From NCBI RefSeq assembly GCF_020103695.1, contig NZ_JAHXBF010000004.1, forward strand, positions 496,001-560,000: a stretch of DNA of 64,000 nt, read 5' to 3'. The notes under the pieces were generated by a model that had not been told where the DNA came from, made no database searches, and saw only the letters and a list, made by a program, of their open reading frames with translations. This DNA comes from Hyalangium versicolor (GTDB taxonomy: Bacteria > Myxococcota > Myxococcia > Myxococcales > Myxococcaceae). Below, in pieces: positions 27,701 to 35,022 of this stretch; the stretch's first letter is position 1; each line of letters starts with the position of its first letter. The position numbers were made by a program, and so were the translations under genes.

Positions 27701-29335
27701 GACGGACAACGCCTGCTGTCGGCCTCCCATGACGAGTCGCTCAAGGTCTGGGACGCAGGCAGCGGGAAGTGCCTCCTCACCCTCTCGGGACATTCCTCCT
27801 GGACGAGCGCGTGCGCGTGGAGTCCGGACGGACGGCGCCTGCTTTCGGCCTCCCATGACAAGTCGCTCAAGGTCTGGGACGCAGACAGCGGGCAGTGCCT
27901 CCTCACCCTCTCGGGACATCTCTCGATGGTGAGCGCGTGCGCGTGGAGTCCGGACGGACAACGGTTGCTGTCGGCCTCTCACGATACTTCGCTCAAGGTC
28001 TGGGACGCAGACAGCGGGCAGTGCCTCCTCACCCTCTCGGGACACTCCTCCGTCGTGTACGGGTGCGCGTGGAGCCCGGACGGACGGCGCCTGCTTTCGG
28101 CCTCCAGGGACTCTTCTCTCAAGGTCTGGGACGCGGACAGCGGGCAGTGCCTGCTCACCCTCTCGGGACGTTCCTCCTGGATGAGCGCGTGCGCGTGGAG
28201 CCCAGACGGACGGCGCCTGCTTTCGGCCTCCGTGGACTCTTCGCTCAAGGTCTGGGACGCAGACAGCGGGCAGTGCCTGCTCACCCTCGCAGGACTTTCC
28301 CGCTCGGTGAGCGCGTGCGCGTGGAGTCCGGACGGGCGGCGCCTGCTTTCGGCCTCCCATGACGCTTCGCTCAAGGTCTGGGACGCAGCCAACGGTGAGT
28401 GCCTACTCACCTTCTCTGGACATTCCCGCTCGGTGAGCGCGTGCGCGTGGAGTCCGGACGGACGGCGCCTGCTTTCGGCCTCCGTGGACTCTTCGCTCAA
28501 GGTCTGGGACGCAGACAGCGGGCAGTGCCTGCTCACCCTCTCTGGACATTCCTTCGGAGTGACCGCGTGCGCCTGGAGTCCGGACGGACGGCGCCTGCTT
28601 TCGGCCTCCGATGACAAGTCGCTCAAGCTCTGGAACGCAGACAGCGGCGAATGCCTGCTCACCCTCTCGGGACATTCCCGCTTGATGAGCGCGTGCGCGT
28701 GGAGTCCAGACGGACGGCGCCTGCTTTCGGCCTCCGGTGACAAGTCGCTCAAGCTCTGGGACGCAGACAGCGGGCAGTGCCTGCTCACCCTCTCGGGACA
28801 CCATGGCCCTGTGGCCGCATGCGCGTGGAGTCCAGACGGACAGCGCCTGCTGTCGGCCTCCTATGACCAGTCGCTCAAGCTCTGGGACGCTGGCAGCGGG
28901 CAGTGCCTGCTCACCCTCTCGGGACACTCCTCCGTCGTGTACGGGTGCGCGTGGAGCCCGGACGGACGGCGCCTGCTTTCGGCCTCCAGGGACTCTTCTC
29001 TCAAGGTCTGGGACGCAGACAGCGGTCAGTGCCTGCTCACTCTCTCTGGACACTCCTCTGAAGTGAAAGCGTGCGCCTGGAGTCCGGACGGACGGCGCCT
29101 GCTGTCGGGCTCCAATGACAAGTCGCTCAAGGTGTGGGATGCCACCTCGGGCCAATGCCTCTGGTCTGGTCATCTCCTCCCGGAGGGGCAGATCGCATCA
29201 TTGGACGAAGTCCATGGACGCATCCTCCACGCATCCTCCGAGGCCTGGCGCTGGGTGGGCTGGCGCTGGACCGATCCAGTCACAGGTCAGCTCCGCATCC
29301 TCCCCGCCGAAGCCTTCGGTCCCCTTGCTGACTGA
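24734..29335 (+). CDS. STAND protein: nucleoside phosphorylase-like, NACHT, pentapeptide, 14 WD40 repeats
   Basis: A 1533-residue cytoplasmic protein. Residues 15-250 resemble a PNP/MTA-SAH nucleosidase (DIGILTVIAPEFDAA, VVLLMGIAAGLRG, VREMEAAGFATAC, WLVIRGISDFGDE). The NACHT-type NTPase follows, with Walker A GEYGIGKTT (Lys345) and Walker B ILFDGLDE (Asp426). Helices lead to a pentapeptide-like stretch (about 755-860). Residues 890-1477 are 14 WD40 repeats of exactly 42 residues. The architecture fits bacterial NLR-like immunity sensors: the propeller detects, the NTPase oligomerises, and the nucleosidase acts as effector. That role is inferred. The gene lies alone inside a 30-bp direct repeat pair. 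Confidence 0.88.
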   Translation: MPRMSADRPPPAREPVDIGILTVIAPEFDAAKEALGALKRMPKERFNDPIYYRGTVHSELCGRDYTVVLAAIDTAGNSDAAAFTAQMIERCHPRVVLLMGIAAGLRGKVRIGEVVFSEHSQDAFHYRPSPERLARLFARIMGTFPPPPEGREKEWRRDVASSITCKTQVARGNPLLRDPSKLLEIRRDPHRKVEVREMEAAGFATACRNADTPWLVIRGISDFGDELKDDAFHEFASRAAATVMADFIAHGLDLGQADAPAPGKPEARGAEDIIDLIPLPEETAHFQRSRGTGFTLGDLTVPDTDGLEAMNNRQDCDALEALEAWATHPRTPSFFMLLGEYGIGKTTTLKQFTRDLRAKRQSRPELPFPIYVDLRDCVGASRDSVPTIEQLLAEVIQRRWKPPHGTLTPRDILRLVQEEGAIILFDGLDEKTVHLDRTRAVTFIRTLWDALPVVPWKERSRPSRKRQGKVLISCLSYHFWEAFDPRALVAHERRSSRPGHGFSALCLHPFTQEQIQGYLASFLGDSKRGIEAFDVMSSIPELQDLAQRPYLLFLISSQLGQWEALQARGEKVNAARLYELFIQSWLRQETTRHLLDPVHKRRLMEDLAAALWKEGSKQWEPERLEVWLDDYIAANPALVSAYANMDRAVLEEALHTARSLRFTHTPLQEYFLAAYLERALREGRLDRWDLPRVSQETLDFLGQLLALQAPSTVALRSMETLLGGENLQATLLAFEYWLLALEREYPVPTPARAKLAGANLEERTLRGQSPTQPLDLRGADLSHVRLNRARLEHVELADADLTAMQARQALFLNVSAPRARAPGVDFRGLRWRRGSLEGTQLQGAQLDDCQWIQVGLTATSLPEDWERHASTVNNRQSRPLLETATAVLTTLSGHSSGVTACAWSPDGRRLLSASDDQSLKAWDADSGQCLLTLSGHSSEVTACAWSPHGRRLLSASVDASLKVWDAANGECLLTLSGHCSVVYACAWSPDGQRLLSASHDESLKVWDAGSGKCLLTLSGHSSWTSACAWSPDGRRLLSASHDKSLKVWDADSGQCLLTLSGHLSMVSACAWSPDGQRLLSASHDTSLKVWDADSGQCLLTLSGHSSVVYGCAWSPDGRRLLSASRDSSLKVWDADSGQCLLTLSGRSSWMSACAWSPDGRRLLSASVDSSLKVWDADSGQCLLTLAGLSRSVSACAWSPDGRRLLSASHDASLKVWDAANGECLLTFSGHSRSVSACAWSPDGRRLLSASVDSSLKVWDADSGQCLLTLSGHSFGVTACAWSPDGRRLLSASDDKSLKLWNADSGECLLTLSGHSRLMSACAWSPDGRRLLSASGDKSLKLWDADSGQCLLTLSGHHGPVAACAWSPDGQRLLSASYDQSLKLWDAGSGQCLLTLSGHSSVVYGCAWSPDGRRLLSASRDSSLKVWDADSGQCLLTLSGHSSEVKACAWSPDGRRLLSGSNDKSLKVWDATSGQCLWSGHLLPEGQIASLDEVHGRILHASSEAWRWVGWRWTDPVTGQLRILPAEAFGPLAD
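27401..29164 (+). repeat. Tandem 126-bp WD40-coding repeats (14 units)
   Basis: Fourteen in-frame units of 126 bp code for 42-residue blades of the form TLSGH...ACAWSPDGRRLLSAS.D.SLKVWDADSGQCLL. Units 6 and 13 are identical at protein level. Differences cluster at unit positions 6-8, 10, 26 and 28. Confidence 0.95.
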
Positions 29336-29497
29336 CGCCTGGTACCTCCATCGCCAACGCGGGGTTCACGAGCCGCCCTCACCCGCCGCTCCCCATCTCA
29401 GCGCCTCGCGAGCTGCAACCAGGGATGTGCGAAGAGAGGGTGTCTCGTTTCTCGGACGAGGCGGTTCATTCCGCAGACGGAGTCTTATCTTGAGGAG
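29336..29497. other. Spacer between STAND gene and right direct repeat
   Basis: No gene is seen. The last 60 bp resemble, with substitutions, the tandem-repeat region left of the STAND gene. Confidence 0.55.
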
Positions 29498-29520
29498 TTA
29501 CGGATATCCGTAAGTGACCC
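29491..29520 (+). repeat. 30-bp direct repeat, right copy (palindrome type A)
   Basis: Identical to 24571-24600 in sequence and orientation, with TTACGGATATCCGTAA at 29498-29513. The Imm26-like reading frame runs into it and stops within the palindrome. Confidence 0.9.
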
Positions 29521-29809
29521 GGTGACGGATTGAAATGGACTCCGTTTTCGGACGCCCCCTTCTGGCGTTGGGCCGTCCCATGAAGGTATCGAGCAGGCGC
29601 TCCTCGACGTTCTCCTCCTCCCAAACGGCCAAGCGCTCCAGCCCGACACACTCTTGCGGCTCCGCGCTTCTCTCATTGCCGGCGGTGTCGAAGCTCGGGC
29701 AGTAATCGTAATAGGCATCATGCGGCGGCTTCAGCACTCGGCCATAGCCAAAGGAGCCGTCGACGAGGGGGACTCTCAAGAACGAGCCTGGCCTGTAGAG
29801 TCGTGGCAT
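29498..29809 (-). pseudogene. Imm26-like immunity protein, 3' truncated by repeat
   Basis: The frame begins MPRLYRPGSFLRVPLVDG and continues SFGYGRVLKPPHDAYYDY, which matches the start of Imm26-type immunity proteins (a PL-x-DG-x-x-x-GRVL-type beta hairpin followed by YD). After about 95 residues it enters the direct repeat and stops after VTYGYP, where the family normally goes on to a second half. Imm26 proteins neutralise polymorphic toxins. No toxin gene is nearby, so it may have been an orphan immunity gene that lost its end when the element inserted. The missing 3' part was not found at the left end of the island. Confidence 0.55.
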
Positions 29810-29880
29810 TCGAGTATCCCCCGTGGCAGCAGTCCCTTCAACACTGCCCCTCTCCGGCGGCAACCTACGGCCTTGCCTAT

Positions 29881-30357
29881 TCAGCCCTGGGGCTTCGTGC
29901 CGCTCCGAAGCGAGCTGAGAAGCTCTTCTGGAGGCGCGTAGGAGGTGATCAGCGTGCGGACTCGCGTCGCCAGCTCCTCGGGGAGCGGGCAGCCTTTGCG
30001 AGCATCCGTGTCCATGTGGATGCCCGTCACCACGGTGATGGCGGACACCTCGTCGGTCACCGCGTTGCGCATCTCATGGCAGAAACGGATGAGCTTCTCC
30101 CGAACCTCCAGCACTCCCGAGCGGATGACCAGCACGTCCCCCGCCTTGAGCTCCCGCTTGTAGGCGATGTTCTGCTGCACGGCAGCCATGCCGCGATGCT
30201 GCTCGCGCAGATACGCCGGAGTGATTCCTCCCATCGCGAAGAGATTCCACGTGGCCTCATCGAACTTGCCCACGTACCACATGACGTTCATGTGCCCGAC
30301 GTGGTCGCAGTGCCAGGGGTAGACCGCCCCTCGGTACGTGAGCAGCAGCTCGGACAT
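29881..30357 (-). CDS. Hotdog-fold acyl-CoA thioesterase (4HBT/YbgC-like)
   Basis: A 158-residue single hotdog domain. The N-terminus YPWHCDHVGHMNVMWYVGKF carries the family DxxxHxN-type active-site region (Asp-His-Val-Gly-His-Met-Asn), then the long central helix (FDEATWNLF) and the strands QQNIAYKRELKAGDVLVI. Such enzymes hydrolyse acyl-CoA thioesters such as 4-hydroxybenzoyl-CoA or short-chain acyl-CoA. The ATG at 30357 is natural for this family. It is the first intact gene right of the repeat-bounded island. The 175 bp upstream hold no clear signal. Confidence 0.85.
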   Translation of the reverse strand: MSELLLTYRGAVYPWHCDHVGHMNVMWYVGKFDEATWNLFAMGGITPAYLREQHRGMAAVQQNIAYKRELKAGDVLVIRSGVLEVREKLIRFCHEMRNAVTDEVSAITVVTGIHMDTDARKGCPLPEELATRVRTLITSYAPPEELLSSLRSGTKPQG

Positions 30358-30532
30358 GGTGGCCTTCCTCGGAGAGAGTCCCAGAGAGGACGTGCGCTCG
30401 CAGCCCGTCCCACAGTTCCCTCACTGTACGCCGAGCCGCAAGAGGAGCCCACCGCCCCCGTGGGTGGGGCTTCGCATCAGAGAGCGCGTTCAGCACCACA
30501 TTCAAACGCGTGGTGGGTGAGGCGCCGAGTCA

Positions 30533-31507
30533 CTACAGCGCCCGTCTGTTTCCGGCGGCCTTGCGCCCCCGGCCACCGGCGGCGCGGGTTGCGTCGAACA
30601 TGCCGGCCAGGTCCTGGCGCTTGAACTCGCGCACGACGTAATCCACGAACACACGCGTTTTCGCGGGGAGCTGCCGGTGCCCCGGGTAGTAGAGCGAGAT
30701 CGGGCCGACATCGGCGTACCAATCCGGAAGGAGCCGCACCAACGTTCCCTCGCGCAGGTGGGGCAGCGCACTGAGCGTCGAGACAAGGGTGATGCCCAGG
30801 CCCATCAGGGCGCAGTGACAGAGGGAGCCGGGGTCATTGAGGATCATGCGTGGGCGCATCTCGACGGCGACCTGCTCTCCCTCGCGGTTGCGCAGCGTCC
30901 TGGAATGGAGGCGTCCCGTCAGCGGAGAGCGCAGCAGGATGCCCTCGAGGCGCTGGAGGTCAGCGGGCTCCTGAGGTGGAGTGATTCGCGCCAGATAGGA
31001 AGGCGAGGCCACGGCAATGATGTGCACCCGCGCGAGCTCGCGCGCTGCGACTCCCGAGGCAAGGTCGAAGCCACCGCCAATCGCCGCATCGAAGCCTCCC
31101 TTGATGAGATCCACCGGCTGGTTGGTGAAGTCCCAGTCTGGGACGATGCCGGGATAGCGGGCGAGGAAGTCGTGGAGCAGAGGCAGGAGGTAGCCGCTCC
31201 CGAGGGCGGGGGCCATGCTGACCTTCAGCACTCCAGCCGGTTGCTCGGCAGCCTGTGAGACGTTGGCAATGGCGGCTTGGAGGGTGTCGAGACTGCCGCT
31301 GACCTCACGCAGGAAGCGCTCGCCGGGCTCGGTGAGGGTGAGGGCGCGGGTGCTGCGCTGGAACAGACGCACGCCCAGCCGGGCCTCGAGCCGCGCGACG
31401 TTCTGGCTCACGGCGGCGGGCGTCAGACCGAGCTTGCGAGCGGCAGCGGAGAAGCTCGAGGACTGAGCGCTGCGGACAAAGGACTCCAGGGTGACGAGGG
31501 TCTCCAT
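30533..31507 (-). CDS. LysR-family transcriptional regulator
   Basis: A 324-residue regulator. Residues 1-60 are the winged helix-turn-helix (METLVTLESFVRSAQSSSFS, then AARKLGLTPAAVSQNVARLE as the recognition helix). The rest is the two-lobed effector-binding domain (GVLKVSMAPALG, DFTNQPVDLIKGGFDAAIGGG). The C-terminus is Lys/Arg rich (GRGRKAAGNRRAL). It diverges from the isochorismatase-like gene across 139 bp, the usual arrangement for a LysR protein and its target. A candidate inverted repeat lies just upstream of its own start. Confidence 0.92.
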   Translation of the reverse strand: METLVTLESFVRSAQSSSFSAAARKLGLTPAAVSQNVARLEARLGVRLFQRSTRALTLTEPGERFLREVSGSLDTLQAAIANVSQAAEQPAGVLKVSMAPALGSGYLLPLLHDFLARYPGIVPDWDFTNQPVDLIKGGFDAAIGGGFDLASGVAARELARVHIIAVASPSYLARITPPQEPADLQRLEGILLRSPLTGRLHSRTLRNREGEQVAVEMRPRMILNDPGSLCHCALMGLGITLVSTLSALPHLREGTLVRLLPDWYADVGPISLYYPGHRQLPAKTRVFVDYVVREFKRQDLAGMFDATRAAGGRGRKAAGNRRAL

Positions 31508-31508
31508 G

Positions 31509-31529
31509 CTTTAAACGTCCTGTTGAAAG
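31509..31529. promoter_or_regulatory. Candidate LysR-type operator
   Basis: The imperfect inverted repeat CTTTAA-N8-TTGAAAG lies immediately upstream of the LysR start codon, where autoregulatory LysR sites usually sit. Confidence 0.3.
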
Positions 31530-31646
31530 TGATGCTGGAGACGGCCCTCTACTGCGAGAAGCACCGGCCATCCATCATCGTCTCCAACAGCCCACCGGCG
31601 CGGACCGCGGCGTCCGTGCCTTTTCCTGCTGCCCCTGGAGAACACC

Positions 31647-32303
31647 TTGAACCCTCCCCGTAACCCGAAGACCGGCCTGGATGCGCTGCTGACGCCGGAC
31701 AACTGCGTGTTGATCCTGATCGACCATCAGCCGTTTCAGTTTGCCGGTCTGCGCAGCCACGACACACAGACCATCGTCAACAACGTGGTGGCGCTGGCCC
31801 GTGCCGCGAAGCTGTTCAAGGTGCCGACGTTGCTGACCACGGTGTTGGAGGAGCGCGGCGGTTACATCATCAAGCAGTTGCAGGACGTGTTTCCTGAGCA
31901 GAAGCCCCTCAACCGCACGTTCATCAACACGTGGGAAGACGCGCGGGCGGTGGAGTGGGTGAAGAAGACGGGGAAGAAGAAGATCGTGATGGCGGCGCTG
32001 TGGACGGAGATCTGCCTGGCGTTCCCGACGATTCACGCGCTGGGCGACGGCTACGAGGTCTACATCGTCACCGACTCCTCGGGAGGAGTGTCGGTGGAAG
32101 CGCACGAGGTGGCGATTCAGCGGATGGTGCAGGCGGGGGCGGTGCCGCTCACGACGGGGGTTTTCGCCTCGGAGCTGCAGCGCGACTGGGCTCGGACGGC
32201 GACGGTGGAGGGCCTGGCCGAACTGATCATCGACCACATGGGCTCGGTGGGCACCAGCTACGTGTGGGAGCAGCAGCTCCTCAACACGCCCCCGCCGAAG
32301 TGA
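31647..32303 (+). CDS. Isochorismatase-like cysteine hydrolase (YcaC-related)
   Basis: A 218-residue alpha/beta hydrolase of the isochorismatase superfamily. The catalytic Asp lies in VLILIDHQPFQF (about residue 25) and the nucleophile Cys in ALWTEICLAFP (about 118), the order seen in YcaC-type enzymes, with Lys candidates between. The natural substrate is unknown for most of this family. It uses TTG at 31647, preceded by GGAG (31637-31640), since no in-frame ATG fits. It probably answers to the divergent LysR gene. Confidence 0.85.
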   Translation: MNPPRNPKTGLDALLTPDNCVLILIDHQPFQFAGLRSHDTQTIVNNVVALARAAKLFKVPTLLTTVLEERGGYIIKQLQDVFPEQKPLNRTFINTWEDARAVEWVKKTGKKKIVMAALWTEICLAFPTIHALGDGYEVYIVTDSSGGVSVEAHEVAIQRMVQAGAVPLTTGVFASELQRDWARTATVEGLAELIIDHMGSVGTSYVWEQQLLNTPPPK

Positions 32304-32310
32304 GACCACC

Positions 32311-32333
32311 GCGGCGGGAATCGAACCCGCCGC
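32311..32333. terminator. Strong hairpin between convergent genes
   Basis: GCGGCGGG (32311-32318) pairs with CCCGCCGC (32326-32333) over the loop AATCGAA, an 8-bp GC stem between two converging genes. No T-tract follows. On the minus strand the loop reads TTCGATT, like a tRNA T-arm, but no matching tRNA body was found. Confidence 0.4.
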
Positions 32334-32349
32334 AGGAACTTCGGTCTTC

Positions 32350-33345
32350 TTAGCGGCGCCGGGTGCGGACCACGGTCACGTCATCCACGTAGACCGTCCC
32401 CTCGCTGCCCAGGGACAGCACCACGCTCAAGTCTTCATCGCTCAACCCTTCGTCGATGGTCACCGTCTGGGAGAGCCGCTGCCACTCACCCGCCGCCGTC
32501 GCGGAGGTGCACGGTCCTTCCCACGGCTCGTGCTCCATCTGCAGGCAGATGCTGACATTCTCTCCGCCGTTGGCGCCCCGGACAAAAGCCTCGATGCGGT
32601 ACTGCTCCCGCACGAGTACCGGATCCGGCAGGGGCTGCTTGAGCACGCTGAAGTTTCCCGTCGCGCCTCGCCTCAGCTCGAGCCCCGAGTACCCGGAGTT
32701 CCGCTCGTCCGGTGTCGTGGAGGCCCTTCCCTCCGGGGAGTCCGTCCAGAAGGTCCACAGGCCCAGCTCGCTCTCGAAGGAGCCGTTGTGCAGCAGGTTG
32801 TCCTTCACCTTGTCGGCGTCGCCTCGCTCCACCTCCGCCAGCGAGAAGGAGACGTTGTCCACATAGACGGTGGCGTCCTCCGTGGAGACGCTGATGCGCG
32901 CGTTCAGGTCGTCATCCGGCTCGGGCATGAGCACCATCCGAGACACCGTCCGCCAGCGGGTCTCGGCCACCACCTCGACGCCTTGACCGTGGAAGCTGAA
33001 GGTGAGGTGCTCCCCCCCTTTCGTCCCCTTGAAGCGGGCGTGAATCTCATACGTCTGCCACGCCTCGTGGGCTTCCGTGGGCTGGCCCACCATGGAGTTG
33101 AAGCCATCCTTGCCCTTGTAGAGCACCAGGCCCGCGCGGCCGTCGTCCGCGGCCTCAGCGCTGGTGCTGGCCGTGCCTCCCTCCGAGTCCGTCCAGCTCC
33201 ACCATCCGCTCAGCTCGGACTCGAAGGTGCCATTGCTCACCATGTTGGGCCCGATGACGGGCGGTTGGGGCTCTCCTTCACAGCCTTGCCCCAGGCACAG
33301 CACCAGCAAGCCCACGCCGCAGGACTCTCGAAGACTGCATCGCAT
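32350..33345 (-). CDS. Exported protein with two CBM4/9-like carbohydrate-binding domains
   Basis: A 331-residue protein with an export signal (MRCSLRESCGVGLLVLCLG then Gln-Gly-Cys), perhaps a lipoprotein though the lipobox is weak. Two homologous domains of about 145 residues follow, each beginning with N-x-x-x-NGTFESEL or NGSFESEL then WWSWTDSEGG or WTFWTDSPEG and ending with VYVDNVSF or VYVDDVTVV, as in CBM4/9-type jelly rolls. No catalytic domain is present, so it may hold glycans at the cell surface. ATG at 33345 has AGAGGAG upstream. The longer frame back to 33939 belongs to an unrelated pseudogene. Confidence 0.75.
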   Translation of the reverse strand: MRCSLRESCGVGLLVLCLGQGCEGEPQPPVIGPNMVSNGTFESELSGWWSWTDSEGGTASTSAEAADDGRAGLVLYKGKDGFNSMVGQPTEAHEAWQTYEIHARFKGTKGGEHLTFSFHGQGVEVVAETRWRTVSRMVLMPEPDDDLNARISVSTEDATVYVDNVSFSLAEVERGDADKVKDNLLHNGSFESELGLWTFWTDSPEGRASTTPDERNSGYSGLELRRGATGNFSVLKQPLPDPVLVREQYRIEAFVRGANGGENVSICLQMEHEPWEGPCTSATAAGEWQRLSQTVTIDEGLSDEDLSVVLSLGSEGTVYVDDVTVVRTRRR

Positions 33346-33455
33346 GTGTACTCCTCTCCCCACCGTGGCTTGAGACAATTCCCGGAGGGGCAAGGAGTGC
33401 GCCAGCGCGGCAGTCGAGGGAAAACGGGCCCTTGAGAAGGAGCCAACGTCCCAGG

Positions 33456-33504
33456 CCGGCAAGAAGTTGCCGGGACAACTTGCCGAGCCGGAAAGAAGTT
33501 GCCG
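33456..33504. repeat. Inverted repeats upstream of the CBM protein
   Basis: CCGGCAA-GAAG-TTGCCGG (33456-33473) is a perfect inverted repeat, and two more TTGCCG-containing copies follow by 33504 (CAACTTGCCG and AAGAAGTTGCCG). They lie 110-160 bp upstream of the CBM gene start and may be operators. Confidence 0.4.
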
Positions 33505-33549
33505 AAGAACAGAGATCCTATGGGAAGGAGACTCCGGATCACCTGCGTA

Positions 33550-33911
33550 GGAGCGGCGGAGATGCTCTTCCGGAGGGTTCTCGATTCCGTAGGTGTGCAA
33601 AAGCAGAGGTCCGCTGTAAGCGGCGCGGATCAGCGGAAGCAGGTAGGCGTTCTGCACATCGAGATCGCCCCGATCGAGGGGCTGGATCGTTTCCGACCAG
33701 CCTGGAGCGTCCGCATTCCTCGAGGCCCCATGGATGCTCGCGAGCACGAGCTGGGGCGCCGCAGCGGCGATCACCTCGGCCAGCCGGTCGCGGTTGCCCG
33801 CCTTGAGCTCGTGACAGAGATGAAGTGAGGCCTTGAGCTCCGGACGACCGACTGTCTCGATGAGCGCCAGGGCTTCCTCGACGTTCTCGATGGCCAGCGC
33901 GTCATACGGCT
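33550..33911 (-). pseudogene. Sugar phosphate isomerase/epimerase-type TIM barrel, C-terminal fragment
   Basis: About 120 codons match the C-terminal third of AP endonuclease 2/xylose isomerase-like TIM barrels: IENVEEALALIETVGRPEL, LHLCHELKAGN, LVLASIHGA, IQPLDRGDLD, LIRAAYSGPLLL and HLRRS. The N-terminal two thirds are missing, and the frame begins exactly at the type B palindrome at 33911. The reading frame continues by chance into the downstream CBM gene. This is a decayed gene, possibly cut by the same mobile DNA that left the repeat. Confidence 0.7.
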
Positions 33912-33939
33912 CACTTTCGCATATGCGAAAGTGGGTCAC
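33911..33939. repeat. Palindrome repeat type B, right copy
   Basis: A 29-bp match to 23586-23614 with the 22-bp palindrome at 33912-33933 (half-site CACTTTCGCAT). It abuts the broken TIM-barrel gene. Confidence 0.85.
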
Positions 33940-34020
33940 TTTGGGATGACCCCTGGGCTCCTGTGGAGAAGCCGCAAGGGTCCCGCCATGGCTTTGCTCC
34001 TTGGGCGGATTGGGAGTCTC

Positions 34021-34494
34021 CTATCGCCTTGCTTTGGAGGCGGCTCCCTTCGTCTTCCTGGCGGACTTCGGCGCCTGGGTCTTGCTCATCGCGAGCTGCT
34101 CGTTCTCCGCGATGCGCGCCTTGACAAGCTTCTTCACCAGGGCCGCCGGCAGGGGCGCGTCGACAGGGAAGCGAATGGTCCCCTTGGAGGTGTCGTAAGC
34201 ACTCAGCTCGTCCTTGAAGGGCTCCAGCACGGTACCGCTCATGACATAGAGGGCGCAGAACTTGGGGGTCGCCCGGAAGCCCACGAGCGGTCCGAGATAG
34301 GAGAAGGCCGGGAGCTGATAGCTGAGGGTCTCCGTGGCCTTCGGGGCGGCGGCCTGGACGGTCCGGCGCAGCTTCTCGAGCGTCGTCCGCGCCGGCTCGG
34401 GGACCTGGGCCAGGTAGTCGTCGATGACGCTTCCCGACGCCTTCTTTGCGGCCTTGGAGACGGGAGCGCGGCGCTTCGTGGGGGTGCGTTTCAT
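34021..34494 (-). CDS. DUF1801/YdhG-like protein
   Basis: A 157-residue cytoplasmic protein. The core (about 22-125) has the YdhG/DUF1801 pattern: IDDYLAQVPEPARTTLEKLR, APKATETLSYQLPAF, VGFRATPKFCALYVMSG, TIRFPVDAPLPAALV. Both ends are Lys/Arg-rich tails (MKRTPTKRRAPVSKAAKK and SARKTKGAASKARR), as in many myxobacterial members, and they may bind nucleic acid. Function is unknown; some relatives are called iron chaperones. The start at 34494 removes an unlikely N-terminal extension from 34581. Confidence 0.75.
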   Translation of the reverse strand: MKRTPTKRRAPVSKAAKKASGSVIDDYLAQVPEPARTTLEKLRRTVQAAAPKATETLSYQLPAFSYLGPLVGFRATPKFCALYVMSGTVLEPFKDELSAYDTSKGTIRFPVDAPLPAALVKKLVKARIAENEQLAMSKTQAPKSARKTKGAASKARR

Positions 34495-34623
34495 GGGGCG
34501 CGGTCCTCGGGATTCACATGAGAGATGGCGGGACGCGAGGGTACGCCATCCGGCAGCCATGTACAGTGGAGCGCCGAGCACCCCGCCAACCCTTCGATGC
34601 CCGAGTGGTCTGAAAGGAGAGCC

Positions 34624-35007
34624 ATGGAGAACAGCAGGTCACTCGCCGGATTGCTTGGCCCCACACTGCTCGCCCTGGGCCTGACCGAAGCCTTCAACAT
34701 GGACATCTACGCAGCACAGACAGCACCGGTCGTCTACTTGAATGGCACGCTGCTCTTCGTTGCTGGCCTTGCCATCGTGCGAGCTCACAACGTGTGGAGC
34801 TTCAACTGGCGCTGCCTCGTGACGGTACTCGGGTGGCTCGCACTGGCCTTGGGGCTCTATCGCATGGTGGCTCCAGCAGCGCCTCAAGCCGGGAAGGAGC
34901 TGTTCACGTATGGGTTGCTCGCTATCCTCACAGGCCTTGGTGGTCTGCTGACCTATATGGCTTATCGCCCAGAGCGACCCGCGACAGAGCCACAAGCGCG
35001 CCATTGA
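34624..35007 (+). CDS. Small four-helix membrane protein
   Basis: A 127-residue integral membrane protein with hydrophobic segments at about 7-23, 35-51, 60-79 and 93-111. An AAGGAGA (34614-34620) precedes the ATG, so 34525 is rejected as a start. The family is not recognised. It is convergent with the alcohol dehydrogenase gene 15 bp away. Confidence 0.72.
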   Translation: MENSRSLAGLLGPTLLALGLTEAFNMDIYAAQTAPVVYLNGTLLFVAGLAIVRAHNVWSFNWRCLVTVLGWLALALGLYRMVAPAAPQAGKELFTYGLLAILTGLGGLLTYMAYRPERPATEPQARH

Positions 35008-35022
35008 CCCGTGTCGCGCGCC

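Noticed and set aside
27401..29164. CRISPR-like tandem repeats
   Set aside because: The 126-bp period is coding and in frame for WD40 blades, and there are no spacers.
32304..32385. tRNA gene on the minus strand
   Set aside because: Only a T-arm-like hairpin is present. There is no matching acceptor, D-arm or anticodon stem.
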